The translations under genes and the position numbers were made by a program. A stretch of 64,000 nucleotides of DNA from Ehretia macrophylla. Its lineage: Eukaryota > Streptophyta > Magnoliopsida > Boraginales > Ehretiaceae. Shown here one piece after another: positions 11,326 through 24,484 of this stretch. Location: positions 12,079,001 through 12,143,000 of the forward strand of contig CM075778.1 of NCBI GenBank assembly GCA_037974665.1. Reading direction: 5' to 3'. The notes below the pieces were generated by a model, which saw only the letters and a program-made list of their open reading frames with translations, was not told the origin of the DNA and made no database searches. Position 1 is the stretch's first letter; each line of letters starts with the position of its first letter.

Positions 11326-12686
11326 ATTAGGACTGTCTTAAAATTAGTTTAACCAATTTCTCTTATGATCGATCTACCTAGTATGATGGAAGGGCTACGG
11401 TCAGATCTCTAATGTTTTAACCGTTTTCGACTTAATATTGCAAAGATGGTATTTTCTAATCTTTGATTAGTTTGGTCTCATTGCTTTAATATGCATGCAT
11501 CATACATGGATAGTACACAGGTCATACGTATAGATTATTATGCATCTAATGCAATAATATATCTCAATATATTACATAATCAATACCACACTACCAGATT
11601 AGTTGTGGAGCTTTTATCTTCCCTAAGTTTTAACAAGCCACATGTGAAACTTAGTTAAGATCCCTAGAATGGATGAAAATTACATATAAAGGAAATAGAG
11701 AGGCTTCCAAAATTAGAAGCTACCGCAACCTCCAAAATTGGAAATATCATGCCTCCGAGCGGAGCCTCCATCTTCGATTTATATTCAATTTCGCAAATCT
11801 TTATTGTGTGTGACCTCTCGGGTTCATAATTAATCGACAGTGAATATTAATCCAATTAATATTTAATTAGAACTCCTTTTAATTAGTTCTGCAAATCGCA
11901 AGTAACACCTAGCAGTATGCCGTGATTACTCAATTAATAATAAAGTGCAAGTATACAAACCCCTAATGTGTAATTCTTATGCAATCAATTCCTTCTGTCT
12001 AAATTATCCCGATTAAGCCAGAGTAATGGAAAAGGTCGTCAAACATTTTTACTTAATCATATGACTAAATCTATCTAATCGGTAACTCATGAATAAACTA
12101 TGAAACAACTTTCACTATTCTACCTGACCGAGGATTTCTAGTTACTTGATTAATAGATCGTATAGGGTCCCTAATTGACAGATTTTGTATCTATACACAC
12201 CTATCTCTATGTAGAAATGAATCGTAACTATTGAGTACATTGTCTAATCTTTGATTAGAACTAGATTAACCGCACTAGCAAATTACGGTATCTGTAACAC
12301 AAGATAACTTGGTGTCTCAGGTCTAAGGACTAATTATACTATTACATTATACAACAATTTATTGACTAATCCATGTAATTCGTCATATAAGCGATCAATT
12401 TCAGTCATTTGTTCTCAATAAGTACTTATACATCTACTCTTATGATATAAGGCTAAGCGCCCAAACTAATGTCTCATATTAATTTGGATAGTAGACTGTA
12501 ATCCAATCTATCCGTATAAACTAACGTCCAATTAACTTATCCTATGATCGAAAACTTTATTTAAATAATTAAACATAGTAACATAATTTAAATAAAATAC
12601 CCATATTAAATATTTAATAAATAAATAATACATTATCAATTTCCTAAAAATACATTAAATTGGCTTTTAGGGCATCTAGTCTAACA
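11326..12686 (-). repeat. 3' LTR of the large copia element
   Basis: 11797-12686 matches 35630-36517 plus 47347-47434 of the 5' LTR, including the shared words TTATTGTGTGTGACCTCTCG and GGGCATCTAGTCTA. It ends with CTAACA at 12686 (start TGTTAG on the minus strand). A 40-bp patch at 11328-11370 also matches the 5' LTR (near 35570), but the 420 bp between do not match it, and the outer 450 bp of the 5' LTR are missing here. The left boundary is therefore uncertain. The 5' LTR also has about 90 bp near 36385-36475 that are absent here. Confidence 0.7.
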
Positions 12687-12700
12687 AGCCTCCACTTGCG
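12687..12700 (-). promoter_or_regulatory. Polypurine tract of the large copia element
   Basis: On the minus strand this reads CGCAAGTGGAGGCT directly before the LTR start TGTTAG. Confidence 0.6.
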
Positions 12701-15591
12701 CTAAAGCCAATTTGAATACCATCTCATACCTATCCCTTCGAGATGTTGATCCAAAGACTGTTTGATCAAAGCTTTGCTTAACAGATTAGCAGTATTATCT
12801 ACCGATACTATTTTTTGCATAATGATATCTCATCTTTCTATAATTTCCTGCATAATGTGGTAATGCCTTTCTACATGTTTGGACTTCTGGTAAGACCTCG
12901 GTTCCTTAGCTTGCATTATTGGTCTATTGTCATCACAATGGAACGGTATTGAGAACTTAATGGAATGGACCATCCCAAGTTTTGAAATGAACTTCTTGAT
13001 CCATACTGCTTTTTTACCGCATCCGATGTTGTGATTTTTTCAGCTGCTATAGTGGAATCCTCAATCGTGCTCTGTTTGGAACTCTTCCAACTGGATATTC
13101 CTATATTATAGACAAAAATGAATCTAGATGTAGATTTGCGATCATCTATAACAGATTGAAAATCCGAGTCTGTATAGCCCTCAATTTTCATGTCCCATCC
13201 TCCATATCCTAAGACCGTATCCTTAGTACTATTCAAGTACTTAAGGATGTTTTTGATAGCTATCCAGTGTTCTTTCCCTAGATTTGACTGATACGTGCTA
13301 GTAACGCTTATAGCATGTGCAATATCAGGCCTCGTACATAGCATGACGTACATAAGGCTTCTAATGGCTAAAGCATATGGAACTTTATTCATCATTTTTC
13401 TCTCTTTAGCTATTTTAGGGCTCATAGCCCTAGAGAGATGAATGTCATGTGTAAAAGGTAACATCCCTTTTTTAGAATCCTGCATTTTAAACCTCTTTAA
13501 CACCTTATCTATGTAGAAACTTTGAGAGAGACCTATCAATCCCTTTGATCTATCTCTATAGATATGAATCCCTAGGATATAAGTAGTTTATCCTAAGTCT
13601 TTCATGGAGAACATTCTTGATAAACAAACCTTGACTGATGATATCATCCCTATGTCATTCCCTATTAATAGTATGTCATTTACATACAAGACAAGAAACG
13701 TAATCGCTCTATCGCTGACTTTCTTGTAAACACAAGGTTCGTCTTCATTCTTAATGAAGTTGAATGTTTTGATGGCCTCGTCAAACCGTAGATGGATCTC
13801 TTTAGCTTGCACACTTTGTGACCTTCACCTTTGGATTTAAAATCCTTTGGCTATTTCATGTAAATGTCTTCTTCAATGAAGCCACTAAAGAAATCCGTTT
13901 TGACATCCATCTGTCATATCTCATAATCATAGTGCACAACTATTGCCAATAAAATCCTAATGGATTTCAGCATTGCTGCTGGCAAAAAGGTTCCTCGTAA
14001 TCAACTCCTTGTCTTTGATGGTAATCTTTTGCCACTAATCTTGCTTTGAAGGTCTTTATCTCTTCATCTGCACCCCTCTTTCTCTTATATACCCACTTGT
14101 AACCTATAGTTACAATACTTTTAGGTAGGTCTACAAGATTCCAGACTTGATTGGTGTACATTGAATCCATTTTAGATTTTATGGCTTCAAGTCATCTTTT
14201 TGAGTTCGTATTGGATATAGCTTCCTCATAACTGACAGAATCATCCATATGATCACCATTATCTAAGGTAAACAACTATTGTGCCTAATTATGGAGGTAG
14301 TTATACCTCATAGGAGGACGATGAGTCCTCAATGATTTACGAAGTTGTAGTGAAGCAGTCGATTCTTCTTGAATAGATTCATCTTGGATCGAATCCTAGA
14401 TTTCATTTGGGTCAATTGGTTGCTCAGTGTTTCCCTCTCAGAGCTCTACTTTTCTTCTTATCCTTCCTTCTTGATGAACTCTTTTTCAGAGAATATGGCA
14501 TGTCTACTGACAAAGGCTTTACTGACCCCAATGAGTCCTTGGGATAACTAATGAATCTGACCTTGTCAAATCTTGCTTCCAATGTCTCAGTCTTAAGCCT
14601 TTTGATGTAAGCAGAACAACCCTATACTTTAACGTGTTTAAAGCTGGGTTTCTTATTTCTCCAAATCTCATAAGGAGTACTTGAGACTGATTTAGAAATG
14701 ACCCTATTCAAGATATAAGTAGTTATAAGGAGAGCATGACCCCATAGGTCAATAGGTAAATCGATATAGATCATCATTGATCTAACCATGTCCAATAAGG
14801 TCGTATTTCTCATTTCTGATATACCATTGAGCTTCGGTGTTCCAGGTGGATTCAACGAAACAACTATTCTATTTTTCTTGAGATACTCCTTGAATTTGAC
14901 ACTAAGGTACTCACTTCCTCGATCTGATTGAAGAACCTTAATCTTCTTGCCTGTCTAATTTTCTACTTCAGCTCTGTATTCTTTGAACTTTTCAAATGAT
15001 TCAGATTTCTGTTTCATAAGATACAAATAACCATACTGTGACATATCATCAGTAAAGGTGATAAAGTAGCCATATCCTCATTGGGCCAATTCACCAAATA
15101 GCCCACATACATCGATGTGTACTAATTCTAAGATATCTATGGCCCTTTGCCTTTGTACAACAAAAGGTGATTTGGTCATCTTATCAAAGATGCAAGACTC
15201 ACATGTTGGGAATGAATTAGGGCCACATGGGCTTATCAGTCATTCTTTCTCCAAGTTATTGATTCTAGCTTCTCCTATGTGACCCAATCTCGAGCGCCAC
15301 AAATATTTAGATTTAACTGTATCTTTTGTTCTTTTGAAGGTTCCAATATTCATACATTGCTCATTTCTTTTGTCATTATGCTTTATATCAAGTATATAAA
15401 ACCCATTTACTAGTTTGCCAGTGCCAACACATTTATTTCACAAATAAATAAAACATCTAGTATCCACAAACTTGAATTCAAAACTATTTTGAACTAAAAT
15501 AGAAATAGAAATGATGTTCCTCAAGGCATTAGACAAAACCAAGCAATTGTCTAAAATCAAAGTAAATCCTGATGACAAACTAAGATGATAT
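12701..15591 (-). pseudogene. Copia pol remnant: protease C-part, integrase, RT, RNase H
   Basis: Read from high to low coordinates. At 15440-15590 is the end of the protease region. At 15180-15300 is the pre-integrase segment (RLGHIGEARINNLEKE). The integrase core at 14640-15130 keeps catalytic-type residues in the words HIDVCGLFGE, QSDRGSEYLS and NGISEMRNTTLLDMVRS. RT starts near 14170 (QVWNLVDLP, YKWVYKRK) with VDVKTAF-like and YVNDILLIGND motifs, the latter an altered form of YVDDILLIGND. RNase H runs from 13300 down to 12700 (TRPDIAHAISV, GYTDSDFQS). The product would be the replication polyprotein of a copia retrotransposon. It is broken into at least four open segments by stops and frameshifts, so no function is expected. 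The 15591 edge is the insertion point of the nested solo LTR. Confidence 0.85.
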
Positions 15592-16677
15592 TGAAGGCGC
15601 GAAAATGGCTTCAAAAGTGGGAGCGCAACGGGATCGTCTCGAGATATGTAAATAACAAAAACATGCATGTGCAATGGAAACTATAAACATTAAAAGATTT
15701 TCATGTTAGCAAGTTGTATTCACAAAAATCTTGAGAATAAGTCTATAACTTGTACATTAAAGAAAATACATAATGGTCTATACAAATATATACATATGCA
15801 CTGAATATGAACATATACACAAAATACCTTACGTGGAGAACTCGGATGTGCAGCAAAATAAGATCTTGGCTCAGACAAACCTCCTCCGCACGTGCAAAGG
15901 TCCTAGTTAGTCTACGGATATCCAAAAGCAGCAAAGCCATGAATTGATTTAAGTGCTAGCAATAGTTAATGACTTAGAGCTTGTGTATATGAGTTAGAAA
16001 GCAAGAATCAAAACTCTACAAATTTATCTAGCCTTGGCCGAATCCACCAAGAGAGAAAGAGAGAATTTTTGCCTTCTAATTGTGTGTAATTTTAAGCCGA
16101 AATGAAAGAATAAGAAGATGAAATGAAGTCCTCTATTTATAGATGCAAGACTTCATTCTTCTTATGACAAATGGCACAATCTTAGTCAAAGAAAAAGCCA
16201 AGTGCCAAACAACTCCTTATGGCCGGCCATATGCATGAAACAAAGGGCAATTTGGACATTTTTTTATACAACTTGTCTTTTGTCCTTTTGTGCAAGTTGT
16301 ATTTTGTCTTTTTGTGCAAGTTGTCCTTTGTCTTTTGTGCAAGTTGCCTTTTGTCTTCTAGTGAAGACTATCTAATAATTAATTCTAATCCCCATTAGAA
16401 TAATTAATTGAAAATTGACCGCTGTACACAACGTTTAGTATTTGCACATTGGCCCCAAAACTTTTTCATAATTATACTTTTGGCCCACTTAACCGTTAAT
16501 GTCCAAAATGATAACGTTAATGCTTTAACGGGTTTCTAAACTCAATACCAAGCTCTTTATTGCTTTATTCATGATATCCTTTGTGTGTGACTTTCTAGGT
16601 TCATAACCGTATAGCGATGAGGGACCATTAAACACTTTAAATCTATTCCGAGAATGTATTTGTCATCACTTGGAATA

Positions 16678-17270
16678 TATTACAAGAAAACAGCCTTGAG
16701 GCTACCAAAAATGGCGACGAAAAAAGTTTGGTAGCCATTTGCAATGAATGGCGACGAAATAAAATATTTCATCACCGTTTGGTGGCTAAAATGTGCGAAA
16801 AAAATGTTAATGGGAAAATTACAAATGGTCGCCATTTGGTAGCCAAATGGCGATGAAATAGCGACAAACAAAGATAATTTTTGATTAATTAGTTTTTGGT
16901 CGCCATTAGGTCGCCAAATGGCGACCATATGGCCATCGTTATCATTAATTTTTGTTCGTATCTTAATTACCAAAAATAAATTATAAAAAATAATTATAAA
17001 ATAGAAAAAAATATAAATATGGTATCCATTTGGTCGCTATTTAGCTACCAAATGGCGACCAAAAAACATAAAAATTTATAGAAGTAAAAATTATAAAAAA
17101 AATAAATTGAGAAAAAAAAGTTAAATAAATAAACTAAATAAGGGTCGCCCTTAGGTCGCAAAAGGGCGACCCATACACGATAAATATCATTAAATTTTTC
17201 AAAAAGAAATTACAAAAAGAGTATAAAAGTTATAAAATAAAAGAATTAATTATATCAACAAAATTCTATA
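16678..17270. repeat. Left subterminal repeats of the CACTA-like element
   Basis: Numerous short motifs such as GGCGACGAAA, GGTCGCCATTTGG and CCAAATGGCGACC in both orientations, spaced tens of bases apart. In En/Spm such subterminal motifs bind TNPA; that role is assumed here by analogy. Confidence 0.65.
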
Positions 17271-17280
17271 TTTTGAATGA

Positions 17281-20200
17281 TAGTTCGTAGTCCCGTGGTG
17301 GCCATTGGCCACCAAACGGCGACAAAACGTAAGAGTTTGGTCGCCATTTGGTCGCTAATGGCCACGAAGGGGCTACGAAGTATCTATGTTCATAAAATGT
17401 TAGGTGGATTTAAAATATAAAAATTAATAATAACAAATACATTAGAAATTTGTTCAAAATCTATTTTGTTTTGATTGAAAATATATTATAAGGTTTACTC
17501 AATAGTATAAAGTTATACATATTTAAGATATAAGAGTATGAAAATGAATTAATGATTAATAATTCTATATTTAACAAAAGTGGGATTATGAAATATAAAG
17601 TGAAAAACAATGAAGATTGTATCATTGTCATTAGTTTTTCGCACACCAATCAAATTGTAATTTTGCACTAACATCAATGAATTAGTATAAATTGAAGAAT
17701 GACTATAATAAAAGATAATATTTACCTTAGAAGATCTGCTTAAAATAAAAGAATTGATTATATGAAATAAATTTTATTTTTTGCATGCTAGTTCGTAGCC
17801 TCATGGTGGCCATTGGCCACCAAACGTCGACAAAAAGTAAAAGTTTGGTCGCCCTTTGGTCGCCATTAGCTACGAAGGGGCTATGAAATATTCATGTTCA
17901 TGAAAATTTAAGTTGATTTAGAACATAAGAATTAATAATAACAAATACATTACAAGTTTGTGTAAGATCTCTTTTGTTTTGATGGAAAATATATTATAAG
18001 ATTTACTAGTTCGTAGCCTCGTGGTGGCTATTGGCTACAAAATAGAATAAGTGATTATATGAAATAAATTCAATCTTTAGCATAATAGTTCGTAGCCTCG
18101 TGGTGGCCATTGGTTACCAAATGGCGACGAAAAGTAAAATTTTGGTCGCCCTTTGATCGCCAATGGCTACGAAGGGGCGACGAAATGTCCATGTTCATAG
18201 AAGTTAGATTAATTTAAAACATAAGAATTAATAATAATAAGTACATTACAAGTTTGTGCTAGATCTATTTTCTTTTGATTGAAAATATATTTTATGGTTT
18301 ATTTAATGGTATGAGGTTGCACATATTTAAGATATAAGGGCACGAAAATTAATTGATGATTAATATTTCTATATTCTAATTAACAAAAATTAGTGTTGTT
18401 GAAATACAAAGTGAAAAACAATGAAGATTTTATGCATTATCATTAGTTTTTCATATACTAATCAAATTCTAACTTCGCATTAGTATCAATGAATTAGCGT
18501 AAATTGAAGATTGACTATAATAAAAGATGATATTTAGCTTAGAAGAGCTATTTAAAACAAAAGAAGTGATTATATGAAATAAGTTCCATCTTTTGCATAA
18601 TAGTTCGTAGCCCCGTGGTGGCCATTGGCCACCAAATGGCGACGAAAAGTAAAATTTTGGTTGCCCTTTGGTCGCCAATGGCTACGAAGGGGCGACGAAA
18701 TGTCCATGTTCATAGAAGTTAGATTGATTTAAAACATAAAAATTAATAATAACAAGTACATTACAAGTTTGTACTAGATCTATTTTCTTTTGATTGAAAA
18801 TATATTTTATGGTTTATTTAATGGTATGAAGTTGCACATATTTAAGATATAAGAGCACGAAAATAAATTGATGATTAATACTTCTATATTCTAATTAACA
18901 AAAAGTAGTGTTGCTGAAATACAAAGTGAAAAACAATGAAGATTTTATGCATTGTCATTAGTTTTTTGTATACCAATCAAATTCTAACTTCGTACTAGTA
19001 TCAATGAATTAGCGTAAATTGAAGATTGACTATAATAAAAGATGATATTTAGCTTAGAAGAGCTATTTAAAACAAAAAAAGTGATTATATGAAATAAATT
19101 TCATCTTTTGCATAATAGTTCGTAGCCCGGTGGTGGCCATTGGCCACCAAATGGCGACGAAAAGTAAATTTTGGCCTCCCTTTGGTCGCCAATGGCTACG
19201 AAGGGGCGACGAAATGTCCATGTTCATAGAAGTTAGATTGATTTAAAACATAAAAATTAATAATAACAAGTACATTACAAGTTTGTACTAGTCTATTTTC
19301 TTTTGATTGAAAATATATTTTATGGTTTATTTAATGGTATGAGGTTGCACATATTTAAGATATAAAGACACGAAAATAAATTGATGATTAATACTTCTAT
19401 ATTCTAATTAACAAAAATAGTGTTGCTGAAATACAAAGTGAAAAACAATGAAGATTTTATGCATTGTCATTAGCTTTTCGTATACCAATCAAAAATTTAA
19501 CTTCGCACTAGTATCAATGAATTAACGTAAATTGAAGATTGACTATAATAAAAGATGCTATTTAGTTTAGAAGAGCCATTTAAAACAAAAGAAGTGATTA
19601 TATGAAATAAATTCCATCTTTTGCATAATAGTTCGTAGCCTCAGGGTGGCCATTGGCTACCAAATGGCGACGAAAAGTAAAATTTTGGTCGCCCTTTGGT
19701 CGCCAATGGCTACGAAGGGGTGACAAAATGTCCATGTTCATAGAAGTTAGATTGATTTAAAACATAAGATTTAATAATAACAAGTATATTACAAGTTTGT
19801 GCTAGATCTATTTTCTTTTGATTGAAAATATATTTTATGGTTTATTTAATGGTATGAGGTTGCACATATTTAAGATATAAGAGCACGAAAATAAATTGAT
19901 GATTAATACTTCTATATTCTAATTAACAAAAAGTAGTGTTACTGAAATACAAAGTGAAAAACAATGAAGATTTTATGTATTGTGATTAGTTTTCGTACAC
20001 CAATCAAAAATTTAACTTCGCACTAGTATCAATAAATTAACGTAAATTGAAGATTGACTATAATAAAAGATGATATTTAGTTTAGAAGAGCCATTTAAAA
20101 CAAAAGAAGTGATTATATGAAATAAATTCCATCTTTTGCATAATAGTTCGTAGCCTCGTGGTGGCTATTGGCTACCAAATGGCGACGAAAAGTAAAATTT

Positions 20201-23200
20201 TGGTCGCCCTTTGGTTGCTAATAGCTACGAAGGGGTGACAAAATGTCCATGTTCATAGAAGTTAGATTGATTTAAAACATAAGAATTAATAATAACAAGT
20301 ACATTACAAGTTTGTGCTAGATCTATTTTCTTTTGATTGAAAATATATTTTATGGTTTATTTAATGGTATGAGGTTGCACATATTTAAGATATAAAGGCA
20401 CGAAAATAAATTGATGATTAATACTTCTATATTCTAATTAACAAAAATAGTGTTGCTGAAATACAAAGTGAAAAACAATGAAGATTTTATGCATTGTCAT
20501 TAGTTTTTCGTATACCAATCAAAAATTTAACTTCACACTAGTATCAATGAATTAACGTAAATTGAAGATTGACTATAATAAAAGATGATATTTAGTTTAG
20601 AAGAGCCATTTAAAACAAAAAAAGTGATTATATGAAATAAATTCCATCTTTTGTATAATAGTTCGTAGCCTCAGGGTGGCCATTGGCTACCAAATGGCGA
20701 CGAAAAGTAAAATTTTGGTCGCCCTTTGGTCGCCAATGGCTACGAAGGGGCGACAAAATGTCCATGTTCATAGAAGTTAGATTGATTTAAAACATAAGAA
20801 TTAATAATAACAAGTATATTACAAGTTTGTACTAGATCTATTTTCTTTTGATTAAAAATATATTTTATAGTTTATTTAATGGTATGAAGTTGCACATATT
20901 TAAGATATAAGAGCACGAAAATAAATTGATGATTTATACTTCTATATTCTAATTAACAAAAAGTAGTGTTGCTGAAATACAAAGTGAAAAACAATGAAAA
21001 TTTTATGTATTGTCATTAGTTTTCGTACACCAATCAAAAATTTAACTTCGCACTAGTATCAATGAATTAACACAAATTGAAGATTGACTATAATAAAAGA
21101 TGATATTTAGTTTAGAAGAGCCATTTAAAACAAAAGAAGTGATTATATGAAATAAATTCCATCTTTTGCATAATAGTTCGTAGCCTCGTGGTGGCCATTG
21201 GTTACCAAATGGCGACGAAAAGTAAAATTTTGGTCGCCCTTTGGTTGCCAATAGCTACGAAGGGGTGACGAAATGTCCATGTTCATAGAAGTTATATTGA
21301 TTTAAAACATAAGAATTAATAATAACAAGTACATTACAAGTTTGTGCTAGATCTATTTTCTTTTGATTGAAAATATATTTTATGGTTTATTTAATTGTAT
21401 GAGGTTGCACATATTTAAGATATAAAGGCACGAAAATAAATTGATGATTAATACTTCTATATTCTAATTAACAAAAAGTAGTGTTGCTGAAATACAAAGT
21501 GAAAAACAATGAAGATTTTATGCATTGTCATTAGTTTTTTGTATACCAATCAAATTCTAACTTCGTACTAGTATCAATGAATTAGTGTAAATTGAAGATT
21601 GACTATAATAAAAGATGATATTTAGCTTAGAAGAGCCATTTAAAACAAAAGAAGTGATTATATGAAATAAATTCCATCTTTTGCATAATAGTTCGTAGCC
21701 TCGTGGTGGCTATTGGCTACCAAATAGCGACGAAAAGTAAAATTTTGGTCGCCCTTTGGTTGCCAATAGCTACGAAGGGGTGACGAAATGTCCATGTTCA
21801 TAGAAGTTAGATTGATTTAAAACATAAGAATTAATAATAACAAGTACATTACAAGTTTGTGCTAGATCTATTTTCTTTTGATTGAAAATATATTTTATGG
21901 TTTATTTAATTGTATGAGGTTGCACATATTTAAGATATAAAGGCACGAAAATAAATTGATGATTAATACTTTTATATTCTAATTAACAAAAATAGTGTTG
22001 CTGAAATACAAAGTGAAAAACAATGAAGATTTTATGCATTGTCATTAGTTTTTCGTATACCAATCAAAAATTTAACTTCACACTAGTATCAATGAATTAA
22101 CGTAAATTGAAGATTGACTATAATAAAAGATGATATTTAGTTTAGAAGAGCCATTTAAAACAAAAGAAGTGATTATATGAAATAAATTCCATCTTTTGCA
22201 TAATAGTTCGTAGCCTCAGGGTGGCCATTGGCTACCAAATGGCGACGAAAAGTAAAATTTTGGTCGCCCTTTGGTCGCCAATGGCTACGAAGGGGCGACA
22301 AAATGTCCATGTTCATAGAAGTTAGATTGATTTAAAACATAAGAATTAATAATAACAAGTATATTACAAGTTTGTACTAGATCTATTTTCTTTTGATTAA
22401 AAATATATTTTATAGTTTATTTAATGGTATGAAGTTGCACATATTTAAGATATAAGAGCACGAAAATAAATTGATGATTAATACTTCTATATTCTAATTA
22501 ACAAAAAGTAGTGTTGCTGAAATACAAAGTGAAAAACAATGAAGATTTTATGTATTGTGATTAGTTTTCGTACACCAATCAAAAATTTAACTTCGCACTA
22601 GTATCAATGAATTAACGTAAATTGAAGATTGACTATAATAAAAGTTGATATTTAGTTTAGAAGAGCCATTTAAAACAAAAGAAGTGATTATATGAAATAA
22701 ATTCCATCTTTTGCATAATAGTTCGTAGCCTCGTGGTGGCCATTGGTTACCAAATGGCGACGAAAAGTAAAATTTTGGTCGCCCTTTGGTTGCCAATAGC
22801 TACGAAGGGGTGACGAAATGTCCATGTTCATAGAAGTTATATTGATTTAAAACATAAGAATTAATAATAACAAGTACATTACAAGTTTGTGCTAGATCTA
22901 TTTTCTTTTGATTGAAAATATATTTTATGGTTTATTTAATTGTATGAGGTTGCACATATTTAAGATATAAAGGCACGAAAATAAATTGATGATTAATACT
23001 TTTATATTCTAATTAACAAAAATAGTGTTGCTGAAATACAAAGTGAAAAACAATGAAGATTTTATGCATTGTCATTAGCTTTTCGTATACCAATCAAAAA
23101 TTTAACTTCGCACTAGTATCAATGAATTAACGTAAATTGAAGATTGACTATAATAAAAGATGATATTTAGTTTAGAAGAGCCATTTAAAACAAAAGAAGT

Positions 23201-23336
23201 AATTATATGAAATAAATTCCATCTTTTGCATAATAGTTCGTAGCCTCGTGGTGGCCATTGGCTACCAAATGGCGATGAAAAGTAAAATTTTGGTCGCCTT
23301 TTGGTCGCCAATAGCTACAAAGGGGCGAAGAAATCA
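17281..23336. repeat. Tandem array of 515-bp units
   Basis: The anchor TAGTTCGTAG recurs at 17281, 17789, 18007, 18086, 18601, 19116, 19629, 20144, 20659, 21174, 21689, 22204, 22719 and 23234. From 18086 on the spacing is 513-515 bp. The left end is older and irregular, with one truncated unit. Each unit carries an inverted pair of subterminal-type motifs (GTGGCCATTGGCCACC ... GGTCGCCAATGGCTACG) and about 370 bp of AT-rich spacer. Units at 20659 and 22204, and at 21174 and 22719, share private variants, so a three-unit block of 1545 bp was itself duplicated. Short minus-strand ORFs of 69 codons repeat with the units and are not genes. Confidence 0.88.
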
Positions 23337-23384
23337 GAAACATATAAATTAAAAATAAGAAATTATAAAAAAAAAATTAGGGTT

Positions 23385-23550
23385 TTTGGGTGACCAAAGT
23401 GTTCGTCGCCCTTTGGTCGCGAGAACCACTTAAATTAGAGGTTAGCGCCGCTGCCCTCTAATTTAAGAGGCCGACCAAAGGGCTTGGTGGCCCTTTGGTC
23501 GCCCCCTTTTACTAAAAACAGGGGGCAGGACGTTGCCCCCTAGTTTTAGT
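23385..23550. repeat. Hairpin cluster of the CACTA-like element
   Basis: Three consecutive inverted repeats: TTAAATTAGAGG...CCTCTAATTTAA; GACCAAAGGGC...GCCCTTTGGTC; and TTACTAAAA...GGGGGCA...TGCCCCC...TTTTAGTAA. They sit just upstream of the C-rich tract, as does the larger palindrome array of the 36521 element. Confidence 0.75.
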
Positions 23551-23569
23551 AAGACTTAGATTTTTTTTT

Positions 23570-23733
23570 TCTTTAAAAAACCCCACCCCATCCCACCCTA
23601 TCCCACCCCTCACCCCACCCCACCCCACCCCACCTTACCCTATCCGACCACCCTACCCGACCCCTCAAAGGTATGTATTATTTTTTACTTTGTTTGTTAC
23701 ATTATGAATATAGTATGTATGTATATGTATATC

Positions 23734-23776
<43 letters not shown>

Positions 23777-24061
23777 CTATTTGCACATATATATATATGT
23801 ATATATATATATATGTAGCTTAACATAGATATCTGTATAGCTTAAACTTTTTACTTCTAGGTATATGCATTCTTTTTTTCTGTTTTTTTTTATTTGGGTT
23901 TTTGCCTTTTTTTTTATATGTAGATCATACTTTTTATATAGATCCTATATAAATATGTATAATATATATATGCATTTTGTTTTTTTTCTGTTTTTTTTTT
24001 TCGTTTTTCCCTTTTTTATATTTTTTTTAATTTTCACTTTTCCCTTTTTTTATATATAGAT

Positions 24062-24111
<50 letters not shown>

Positions 24112-24251
24112 TTTAGCTTTTATTTTAATGTTATTTTTTTTTATTTTCATTTTTTTCAAATTTTTATTTTTAGTTTTTTTTTTATTTTCGTTTTTCCCTT
24201 TTTTCTATTTTTTTTTTATTTCGCTTGTCCCTTTTTTTTATATATAGATCC

Positions 24252-24342
<91 letters not shown>

Positions 24343-24480
24343 ATTTAGCTTTTATTTTACTGTTATTTTTTTTATTTTCATTTTTTTCAGATTTTTTTTA
24401 TATACATTTTCCCTTTTTCTGTTTTATTTTATTTTATTGTAGATTTTTTTTTTCTGTTTTTATGAATGTTGGATCTTTTA
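23570..24480 (+). repeat. C-rich tract, (AT)n, (GT)n and T-rich low-complexity DNA
   Basis: 23580-23641 is CCCCACCCC-type sequence (a possible G-quadruplex on the minus strand). (GT)n runs at 23749-23775 and 24260-24341, (AT)n at 24064-24108, and the rest is T-rich. Reading frames here are low-complexity artefacts. The same order (C-rich, AT/GT-rich, T-rich) occurs in the 36521 element before its transposase gene. Confidence 0.8.
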
Positions 24481-24484
24481 AATA

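Noticed and set aside
18469-23311. Repeated minus-strand 69-codon ORFs (18469, 21042, 22587, 23102)
   Set aside because: They recur with the 515-bp repeat period, have no domain and are broken in other units. They are by-products of the repeat.
17281-23336. CRISPR-like array of regularly spaced repeats
   Set aside because: Units are 515 bp and similar over their whole length, with no unique spacers, inside a plant transposon.
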